Origin: Rhodopirellula baltica
Lineage (GTDB): Bacteria; Planctomycetota; Planctomycetia; Pirellulales; Pirellulaceae
Length of the DNA: 64,000 bases
Assembly: GCA_002901265.1 (NCBI GenBank)
Contig: PPHI01000006.1
Coordinates: 124,001-188,000 of the forward strand
Direction of reading: 5' to 3'
Shown here piece by piece: positions 56,297 to 62,135 of the stretch. The translations under genes and the position numbers were made by a program. Each line of letters begins with the position of its first letter. Position 1 is the first letter of the stretch. A model generated the notes under the pieces. The model worked only from the letters and a program-made list of their open reading frames with translations, did not search any database and was not told where the DNA came from.

Positions 56297-57445
56297 CTAC
56301 TCGATCCACTTGATCTGACATTCGGCGTTTTCCACTAGCGCAAGCTTCTTTCTCAAATCCATCGCGATCAAATCGCTCATTGATTTCGGCAAATCACCCT
56401 CGACCGTCACCGCGACAGTGTCCACATCGTGAACGTATCGAATGGTCAGGCCGTCGACATTGATCCGAGTCGTTCTCCATTCATCGTCATCGTCGCTTGC
56501 CGATTTCTTCATCGCTTGGAAAGGTACCGGCGGACGATAGAGTTCACCGAACGCCTCCATGTTCGGCTCCGCGCCAAGTTCTTCCGCCAACTCATCGAAC
56601 TGATCGAAACCAACACCAGGATGATTGAACGCGAACGATCGCATTTCGTACTGCCAAAGGTGCAATCCCGCTTGATCCGTCCGACTGACAAGGAATCGAA
56701 TCCATTTTCGCTGTGTTAAGCGGGTCCAGGAAAAGCTGTCGAGCGAGAGCGACCACTCATCGATGTTTTCCAAGAATCCGTCGTCCGTCATCACCTTGCC
56801 ACCAGAAACCAGGATCGCGGAACCGCTATCGACCAACGTCGCGTGGTGGCTATTGATCCATCCCGGCGAATCGCCTGTCGCGTCGACCGCTTTGACCGCG
56901 AGCGTTTCTGTATCGAGAGCATACAACGGCGTATGCCCAATCTCCCGTTCATCTGAATAACCAATGCTCCCGATCAACAAGACTGTTTTCTCGTCATGGA
57001 TCAACGTCGCGGTATGAAAATCGGTCGGGCAAAAAACAGATACTGGATACCCATAGATTCGCACCGTCCCGTCTGCGTGCTCAACAATCAGATCGTTATA
57101 GATGAAGAAATCTGGGTCGTAAAAATCTTCGTGCTCACCTGCAATCCAGAACACTCGGCCATCGGAAAGCTCGGTCCTTGTTCTCCCGAGCCGGCAACCT
57201 GCCCATCGTGGCTCGCTCGGATAGTCGACTTGGCCGAAACGCTTTTTGAGCCACGACTTGTATCGCTCGTTCGCGTGATAAGGATCGATACGACCGCGGA
57301 ACAACCAGGCCCAAACCGGATTGGTCATTTCTTCGGCCATCCGCGAACCCCGTCGCGCCGCTTGCCATTGGCGAAATAATCGAGGAGTGACTTCGGGCCC
57401 AGGCTCGCAATCGTTGTCGCGGATTGTATCGTCATCAAATGTCAT
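56297..57445 (-). CDS. Hypothetical protein, kelch-like features
   Basis: 382 residues, cytosolic. It has an RGSRMAEEM..PVWAWLF N-terminal segment and beta-propeller-like stretches (DGRVFWIAGEHED, TVLLIGSIGYSDER, SAILVSGGKV) that recall kelch or Ig-like repeats. The last 60 residues form a separate domain. I do not recognise a family. It is bordered on both sides by REP copies, which does not indicate function. Confidence 0.7.
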   Translation of the reverse strand: MTFDDDTIRDNDCEPGPEVTPRLFRQWQAARRGSRMAEEMTNPVWAWLFRGRIDPYHANERYKSWLKKRFGQVDYPSEPRWAGCRLGRTRTELSDGRVFWIAGEHEDFYDPDFFIYNDLIVEHADGTVRIYGYPVSVFCPTDFHTATLIHDEKTVLLIGSIGYSDEREIGHTPLYALDTETLAVKAVDATGDSPGWINSHHATLVDSGSAILVSGGKVMTDDGFLENIDEWSLSLDSFSWTRLTQRKWIRFLVSRTDQAGLHLWQYEMRSFAFNHPGVGFDQFDELAEELGAEPNMEAFGELYRPPVPFQAMKKSASDDDDEWRTTRINVDGLTIRYVHDVDTVAVTVEGDLPKSMSDLIAMDLRKKLALVENAECQIKWIE

Positions 57446-57514
57446 GGCAGTTCCTAGTGAGCGGATTCAAATCGGAACGACACAAAACGAAACCACAATG
57501 TTCACCAACCACCC

Positions 57515-57576
57515 GTAGTGGATGTTGTTAAACATCCTTCGTGCAAGACTTCAGTAGTGGATGTTGTTAAACATCC
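57515..57576 (+). repeat. Two direct REP copies
   Basis: Copies at 57515-57537 and 57554-57576, both GTAG then the GGATGTT/AACATCC stem, in direct orientation 39 bp apart. Confidence 0.85.
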
Positions 57577-57671
57577 CTGTCTTGGCCCATCCGCCGCAGA
57601 ACACAAACGGTGGATTGCAAATTGCAAAATGAACAGTGCAAATTGAAAATTGAAAGACGGAACCGACTGCC

Positions 57672-57735
57672 GGATCTTTAACAAGATCCACTACCAATAG
57701 CTGCAGTTCCCCGTAGTGGATGTTGTTAAACATCC
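57672..57735. repeat. REP pair 4
   Basis: Minus copy 57672-57694 and plus copy 57713-57735 with the 18-bp gap of the other pairs, inside the third ~200-bp unit. Confidence 0.85.
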
Positions 57736-57750
57736 TTCGTCTTAACCACC

Positions 57751-57773
57751 GGATCTTTAACAAGATCCACTAC
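57751..57773 (-). repeat. REP copy adjacent to the MarR gene end
   Basis: GGATCTT/AAGATCC type. It starts 4 bp past the MarR stop codon. Confidence 0.85.
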
Positions 57774-57777
57774 CGCT

Positions 57778-58272
57778 TCACCCTTCCGGCCGACGAGCCT
57801 TCACCAGCAATTGACTTAGCGTCTTCATCTGCTTCTCACTCAGGTGTTGCAACTGATCGCGGTGCAGCTCATCCAACGGCGCATCGATCTGCTTCAGCAC
57901 CGACTTGCCCTTCTTCGTCAGCGAAACCCAAACGACTCGCCGGTCTGTTTCGCAACGTTCCCGTGACGCGAACCCTTGTTTCTCCAGCCGTTCGATCAAC
58001 CTTGGCATGTCCGGCTGCCGCGTCACCATCTGCTCGCCGATTTGGTATATCGAGACCGGCTTCCCATGTCCCCGCAGGATCCGCAGGGCGTTGTACTGCG
58101 GCGCCGAAAGACCATGCTGCTTGATCAGCGCATGCACCTGATCGCTCAACACCGAATAAGTTCGAGCCAGATTCAAAAACACTTCGCGTTCCGGCAAATC
58201 AATCGGATTGGCCATCCCGATCTCGCCAGCAATCCCGTCGACCGCCGAAGTCTGCTTCACTCTACGCGTCAT
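57778..58272 (-). CDS. MarR-family transcription regulator
   Basis: About 164 residues from ATG 58272. ATG 58215 is an alternative start. Winged helix-turn-helix: LSAPQYNALRILRG ... SIYQIGEQMVTRQPDMPRLIERLEKQGFASRERCETDRRVVWVSLTKKGKSVL (cited in parts), with the DxR wing motif DRRVVWV. It usually represses neighbouring stress or catabolic genes. It lies downstream of the dioxygenase gene on the same strand (72-bp gap), so co-regulation is plausible. No operator was identified. Confidence 0.85.
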   Translation of the reverse strand: MTRRVKQTSAVDGIAGEIGMANPIDLPEREVFLNLARTYSVLSDQVHALIKQHGLSAPQYNALRILRGHGKPVSIYQIGEQMVTRQPDMPRLIERLEKQGFASRERCETDRRVVWVSLTKKGKSVLKQIDAPLDELHRDQLQHLSEKQMKTLSQLLVKARRPEG

Positions 58273-58302
58273 CACCGCCTGTCCGCTCTCAAAAGTTTCG
58301 CC

Positions 58303-58340
58303 CAATGTCGTCTTTCACGCCGTGAAAGGAGCGTCCTTCC
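58303..58340 (+). repeat. Dispersed hairpin repeat core (CTTTCAC-GCC-GTGAAAG)
   Basis: The stem carries a compensated change relative to the copy at 28553 (G-C to A-T pair). It is flanked by CCAATGTCGT and GAGCGTCC, as in the other copies. It lies between the MarR gene start and the dioxygenase gene end. Confidence 0.5.
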
Positions 58341-58344
58341 CGCA

Positions 58345-59229
58345 TCAACCGATCCGTAACGAAGTCATACTCAAGCTGCCTGCCAGCAGCTCGTCGTTAA
58401 ACAGATGATGTTTTGCGGGATCATGCTCCAGCCCCAACACATACAACAGCGGCAGAAAGTGTTCGGGCGTCGGCACGGCCAGCTGCATCGCACGCCCTTG
58501 TTTGGCGTATTCGAACAGCGGCCGGTAGTCACCGCGTTTCAGGCATCCGTTGACGAACTCACGAGCTTCCACCGCCCAGTCGAAGCCATAATTCTTCCGT
58601 TGAAGCCCCTGGAAATCGACCAGTCGAAGATTGTGAACGATGTTCCCGCTGCCGAGGATCAAGACGCCGCGATCACGTAACCCATTCAGTCGCCGCCCAA
58701 GTTCAAAGTGCTTCTCTGGAGGCAAGTCGCGATTGACGCTCAGTTGGACGATTGGGATGTCGGCTTTTGGGAACAAGTGCATCGCCACGGTCCAGGCCCC
58801 GTGATCCAGTCCCCAGGACTGATCAAATTCAGCCTGCTGCGGCTTGACCATTTCGGCGGTCAGTCGCGCGAGTTCAGGGCTACCGGGTGCCGGGTATTGG
58901 ACATCGAACAGTTCCTGTGGAAAGCCTCCAAAGTCGTGAATGGTTCGCGGGGTCTGCATGGCGGTGACTTTCGTGCCTCTGACGAACCAGTGGGCCGATA
59001 CACACAAGATCGCTTTCGGACGCGGGATCGTTTTGGCGATCTCGCGAAAGCCTTGAACGAACGAATTCTCGTCGATCGCATTCATCGGACTGCCATGTCC
59101 AATAAACAAAGCCGGCATCCGCTCTGAAACAGGCAGCGATTCCGCCAACGCTTCCAAAGCCGACAATCCACCACGACCACCCGCAAACGACCCCATGACC
59201 ATCCCAGCAAGTACCCCACGTCGAAACAT
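58345..59229 (-). CDS. 4,5-DOPA dioxygenase extradiol-like protein (LigB/YgiD family)
   Basis: 294 residues from ATG 59229 with GGGAGG upstream. The N-terminus MFRRGVLAGMVMGSFAGG looks like a twin-arginine signal. The dioxygenase pattern includes PALFIGHGSPMNA, TIHDFGGFPQELF, GLDHGAWTV and LGSGNIVHNLR, in which the conserved His residues bind the metal. Family: extradiol ring cleavage of catechols or a related role. An export signal is unusual for a YgiD relative. It shares a strand with the MarR gene. Confidence 0.88.
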   Translation of the reverse strand: MFRRGVLAGMVMGSFAGGRGGLSALEALAESLPVSERMPALFIGHGSPMNAIDENSFVQGFREIAKTIPRPKAILCVSAHWFVRGTKVTAMQTPRTIHDFGGFPQELFDVQYPAPGSPELARLTAEMVKPQQAEFDQSWGLDHGAWTVAMHLFPKADIPIVQLSVNRDLPPEKHFELGRRLNGLRDRGVLILGSGNIVHNLRLVDFQGLQRKNYGFDWAVEAREFVNGCLKRGDYRPLFEYAKQGRAMQLAVPTPEHFLPLLYVLGLEHDPAKHHLFNDELLAGSLSMTSLRIG

Positions 59230-59380
59230 CACGAACCTCCCAAGTCCAACAACACTCCATCTCCCACCCGTCAATCCAGAATCATCCTAGCAACCACAAA
59301 TGCCTGTTGCAACAGATATTAGTCAACGTGACGAACCACCTGGATTTCCAATCCACTGCCTGACTCCAACCTAACTTACT

Positions 59381-59679
59381 GGGATTGGAGAATTGACGAC
59401 CGCTACATTTGTCTGAAGTTTGACAGACTGTGAAAACACTGAGAGGGATTCGTCGCCTCATCCACTACGGTTGGGGGTCCTTTTGAGTGCTTCCACGAGG
59501 ACGAAGCCATGCTGTACATCAACCCGAAACACTGCATCGATTGCTACGCCTGCGTTCCCGAATGCCCCGTCGATGCGATCTTCCACGAAGAGGATGTCCC
59601 CAAAGAATGGCAGCGATTCATTCGACTGAACGCCGAAAAAGCGGAAAGCTGCCCACCGGTACGCGAAGAAACCGCGTGA
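59381..59679 (+). pseudogene. Decayed FdxA-type ferredoxin gene interrupted by a REP variant
   Basis: The C-terminal half is well preserved from ATG 59509 (MLYINPKHCIDCYACVPECPVDAIFHEEDVPKEW, cited in part), a complete 4Fe-4S cysteine motif. The codons before it read FECFHEDEA, matching the 'VDCFHEGEN' of ferredoxin I. Further upstream TFV-stop-SLTDC (59408-59431) matches 'CFGCKYTDC', with a stop in place of one Cys. Between TDC and ECFH lies a 35-nt insertion that contains a 23-nt REP variant. A 56-residue product from 59509 remains possible. Confidence 0.6.
59446..59468 (-). repeat. REP variant (GGAT...ATCC type) inside the ferredoxin pseudogene
   Basis: On the minus strand it reads GTAG, T, then GGATGAGGCGACGAATCC. 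It has the same 23-nt length as the other copies. A sister copy at 60628 has GGAC/GTCC in the outer stem. Confidence 0.7.
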
Positions 59680-59688
59680 GCAGTCCCA

Positions 59689-59711
59689 CTAGAGGATTTC
59701 GTCAAAGATCC
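59689..59711 (+). repeat. Degenerate REP copy
   Basis: CTAGAGGATTTCGTCAAAGATCC, with the GTAG changed to CTAG and one stem mismatch. Confidence 0.5.
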
Positions 59712-59746
59712 TTCTGCTCGCAATGCTTCCGATTACAGCTAGCGAC

Positions 59747-59769
59747 GGATCTTTAACAAGATCCACTAC
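59747..59769 (-). repeat. REP copy
   Basis: GGATCTT/AAGATCC type. It lies downstream of the ferredoxin pseudogene. Confidence 0.85.
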
Positions 59770-59931
59770 CTGCCGTATCTCCCCTTCGATGTTCCTTTTG
59801 AAATGATCAATTTGTGCACTCACCTCGCACCGCTCCCAAACGCAGTAGGGGCTGTGGATTGATTAGTCTTACCTCTATCATACGCGGCAGACTTTCCTGA
59901 CTCGAATTGGCATGCGTTCCGTTTGGACTCG

Positions 59932-60591
59932 ATGGCTAAAAAAACTTCACAACGTACGGTTTCGCCAGCTGAGATTCCGTCGCCGGATGGTAAGCCCGTG
60001 ATCGCGTTTTCGACGCCGACCGTCTTCCAACAGTGGCTGAACAAGCATCATGCCGAGCATGGCGGTGTGTGGATGCAGTTCTTTAAAAAGGATAGCGGAC
60101 TGAAAGGCGTCACCTACGCGGAAGCACTCGAAGTCGCGCTCTGTTTTGGCTGGATCGATGGTCCGGTTCGCAAAGGCGACGAGGTGTCGTGGATCCACAA
60201 GTTCACACCACGCGGGAAACGCAGCGTTTGGTCGCAAGTCAACAAGCAGCACATCGAACGACTAACCCGCGAGGGTCGCATGCAACCCGCCGGGATCGCG
60301 GCGGTGGAGCTGGCGAAAGCCGACGGACGCTGGGACGCCGCCTACGCCTCGAGTTCGACCTTTGTCGAATCGCCAGAGTTCTTGGCCGCGCTCAAGAAGT
60401 CCAAGAAAGCTCGTGAGTTCTACGCGACGCTGACGAAATCAAAGAAGTACGCGTTCTACTATCGAATCCACAACGCCAAAAAACCCGAAACGAAAACACG
60501 CAAAGTCGCCGAGTTCATCGCAATGCTGGAACGCGGCGAGACATTCGGCTATAGCTTGCCGGATAATGGGAAAGGTAGTGGATCTTGTTAA
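59932..60591 (+). CDS. YdeI/OmpD-associated family protein
   Basis: 219 residues from ATG 59932 (MAKKTSQRTVSPA). A TTG further upstream is in frame. The family pattern is PVIAFSTPTVFQQWLNKHHAE, GVWMQFFKKDSG, TYAEALEVALCFGWIDG and FTPRGKRSVWSQVNKQHIERL. YdeI proteins are small cytosolic proteins linked to resistance phenotypes in some species. The molecular role is unclear. The last five residues (GSGSC) and the TAA stop are encoded by a REP copy (60575-60597), so the natural C-terminus was altered or replaced. Confidence 0.85.
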   Translation: MAKKTSQRTVSPAEIPSPDGKPVIAFSTPTVFQQWLNKHHAEHGGVWMQFFKKDSGLKGVTYAEALEVALCFGWIDGPVRKGDEVSWIHKFTPRGKRSVWSQVNKQHIERLTREGRMQPAGIAAVELAKADGRWDAAYASSSTFVESPEFLAALKKSKKAREFYATLTKSKKYAFYYRIHNAKKPETKTRKVAEFIAMLERGETFGYSLPDNGKGSGSC

Positions 60592-60597
60592 AGATCC
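60575..60597 (+). repeat. REP copy overlapping the YdeI-like stop codon
   Basis: GGATCTT/AAGATCC type. Its GTTA loop supplies the TAA stop (60589-60591). Confidence 0.85.
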
Positions 60598-60627
60598 GGC
60601 TTCGCTGAAAATCCCAACGCAAGGAAG

Positions 60628-60650
60628 GGACTCGTCGCCTCGTCCACTAC
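60628..60650 (-). repeat. REP variant overlapping the DUF1569 stop codon
   Basis: On the minus strand: GTAG, T, then GGACGAGGCGACGAGTCC. The TAG of its GTAG is the stop codon of the flanking gene. Confidence 0.7.
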
Positions 60651-61099
60651 GTTTGTAGGTGACGAAGATGATGGGCGGCGTGCGCGGCATGGATTTCCAG
60701 GATCTTCTCGCGCGGCAATCGGCCGAAGCCTGGGTGAGGCGCATACGCCCCCGGATGCGCTAACAATCGTTCGACGCTCGCGGCAAACGCGTCGACTTCA
60801 GCTGCATCGTCGAGATTGTCGGATGGGACAAACATCGGCGCCGTACGGATACCGCGCGGCGAATCATCACTGAGCACTTTGGGCAGCAGCAGTCGTCGCA
60901 CCAACGGCCGCAGCGGAGCAAAGAGCGACATCCAAATCGGATAGCCATCGACACTGGGATCTTGCACCAACACCAAGTGCCGGCAGATCTGGCCGAGCGA
61001 CCAATTGCCGTGTCGAACATAGCCGCAGGCAAGCAATTGCCGAGCTTCTTCGACGGCATCGGAAAGGTCGTTGAACTTTAAAGGACGGAGCTCACTCAT
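60647..61099 (-). CDS. DUF1569 (DinB-like) family protein
   Basis: 150 residues from ATG 61099 (MSELRPLKFND). The pattern is GNWSLGQICRHLVLVQDPSVDGYPI and a C-terminal EKILEIHAAHAAHHLRHLQT with several His, consistent with the four-helix DinB fold and a metal site (HAAHHLRH). Function unknown. It ends at the TAG of a REP variant. Confidence 0.75.
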   Translation of the reverse strand: MSELRPLKFNDLSDAVEEARQLLACGYVRHGNWSLGQICRHLVLVQDPSVDGYPIWMSLFAPLRPLVRRLLLPKVLSDDSPRGIRTAPMFVPSDNLDDAAEVDAFAASVERLLAHPGAYAPHPGFGRLPREKILEIHAAHAAHHLRHLQT

Positions 61100-61211
61100 C
61101 GGACTTCGGTTTCTTCGTGAAACGTGTTGCTGCTTCGCCAAAGTATCAACGATCAACTCAATAAAGGACACCGGTTTTGGAAGCTGTGCGACGGAAGGCC
61201 GCTCTCTTCAA

Positions 61212-61234
61212 GTAGTGGATCTTGTCAAAGATCC
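61212..61234 (+). repeat. REP copy, RAYT upstream cluster 1
   Basis: GTCA loop variant of the GGATCTT/AAGATCC type. Confidence 0.85.
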
Positions 61235-61261
61235 GGCCTGTCGGGAAACGGTGCCTTTCAC

Positions 61262-61284
61262 GTAGTGGATCTTGTTAAAGATCC
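61262..61284 (+). repeat. REP copy, RAYT upstream cluster 2
   Basis: GGATCTT/AAGATCC type with GTTA loop, direct orientation, 50 bp from the previous copy. Confidence 0.85.
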
Positions 61285-61309
61285 GGCTTTTCGGGTCACG
61301 ATGACCGAA

Positions 61310-61332
61310 GGATCTTTGACAAGATCCACGGC
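61310..61332 (-). repeat. REP copy with altered GTAG end
   Basis: Stem intact, but the sequence before the stem is degenerate (the complement of the expected GTAG reads ACGG). Opposite orientation. Confidence 0.6.
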
Positions 61333-61351
61333 CCTCGGTTAGCGATGCTGG

Positions 61352-61374
61352 AGATCTTTGGCAAAATCCACTAC
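61352..61374 (-). repeat. Degenerate REP copy
   Basis: Complement has GTAG, but the stem is AGATCTT..AAATCC with mismatches. It is closest to the RAYT start. Confidence 0.55.
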
Positions 61375-61426
61375 CGTGGGCATTGTTGGCTCTTTTCGTT
61401 TCGCTCGTCCTGCGGAGGCCAATTGA

Positions 61427-61987
61427 ATGACGCGACGTAATCACTTGAAACGTCTTGATCCAGAATACTATCGCGGCGACGCGATTGTTCATTGGTCGAC
61501 GACAATCTCCGGTCGTCAGACCGGTTGGCTGAACGGCATTTCGTACTATCGATTCCGTGAATTGCTTGCACACACCGCATTCCGTTACGGGATCGCTTCT
61601 CCGATCTTTTGCTTGATGCCGGACCATTTCCACATGGTGTGGATGGGGTTGTTCACAGAATCGAATCAACTGCTTGCGATGAAGCATTTTCGCAAGACTG
61701 TGAACGAATCGCTGCATCGCATAGGATTCGACCTTCAGGACCAAGCGTATGATCACGTGCTTCAAAACGACGAGCGGCGTGAGGAAGGTCTTCTTGCGAT
61801 TTGTGATTACGTGGCGCGGAATCCAGAACGCAAGAGGCTGGTGGAACCGGACGGGTATCGAACGTATCAATACACGGGATGTTTAGTCCCTGGTTATCCG
61901 CAGTTGCGGCCGTTTGAAGACGGCTTTTGGGACGAGTTAAATCGCGTGATGGCGTATTTGAAGAAGAACGGTTTGTTTCGCAGGTGA
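61427..61987 (+). CDS. REP-associated tyrosine transposase (RAYT), IS200-like Y1 family
   Basis: 186 residues with GGAGG 8 nt before ATG 61427. The HUH-type motif is DHFHMVW (H67, H69). The catalytic Tyr is Y128 in ICDYVARNPERKRLV (the RAYT 'YxxxNPxxxxLV' context). Known family: single-strand DNA nucleases/transposases that act on REP hairpins beginning with GTAG or GGAG, in single chromosomal copy and often domesticated. Here 23 GTAG hairpins surround the gene, four just upstream and three just downstream. That the two are partners is inference, but a strong one. It has no IS ends of its own. Confidence 0.85.
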   Translation: MTRRNHLKRLDPEYYRGDAIVHWSTTISGRQTGWLNGISYYRFRELLAHTAFRYGIASPIFCLMPDHFHMVWMGLFTESNQLLAMKHFRKTVNESLHRIGFDLQDQAYDHVLQNDERREEGLLAICDYVARNPERKRLVEPDGYRTYQYTGCLVPGYPQLRPFEDGFWDELNRVMAYLKKNGLFRR

Positions 61988-62034
61988 GGGCGGGTAGCGA
62001 GCAAGGATGTTGGGACGATGTATTTCGAGAAGCC

Positions 62035-62057
62035 GGATGTTTAACAACATCCACTAC
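62035..62057 (-). repeat. REP copy, RAYT downstream cluster 1
   Basis: GGATGTT/AACATCC type, 48 bp after the RAYT stop. Confidence 0.85.
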
Positions 62058-62069
62058 GTAATGCTTGCC

Positions 62070-62092
62070 GGATGTTTAACAACATCCACTAC
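62070..62092 (-). repeat. REP copy, RAYT downstream cluster 2
   Basis: GGATGTT/AACATCC type, direct to the previous copy, 35 bp spacing. Confidence 0.85.
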
Positions 62093-62112
62093 GCAATGCT
62101 TGATTGGGATTG

Positions 62113-62135
62113 GTAGTGGATCTTGTCAAAGATCC
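62113..62135 (+). repeat. REP copy overlapping the SWIM-gene stop
   Basis: GGATCTT/AAGATCC type with GTCA loop. The TGA stop of the convergent gene lies in the loop (62126-62128). Confidence 0.85.

Larger units (their letters stand above)
57446..57777. other. Intergenic region with five REP copies
   Basis: 332 bp, including two direct plus-strand copies, a REP pair and one more minus-strand copy, plus a third copy of the AT-rich ~140-bp block. Confidence 0.75.

Noticed and set aside
61427-61987. Complete IS200 insertion sequence
   Set aside because: There are no IS200-type left and right ends or TnpB. The REP context and single gene fit a RAYT better.
61200-61990. Open frames encoding VVDLVKDPA- and LTRSTT-like peptides
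   Set aside because: These peptides are translations of REP copies and recur wherever the repeat lies. They are not genes.
55811-62135. CRISPR array
   Set aside because: The repeats occur in both orientations with irregular spacing, no unique spacers of constant length, and no cas genes. They are REP hairpins.
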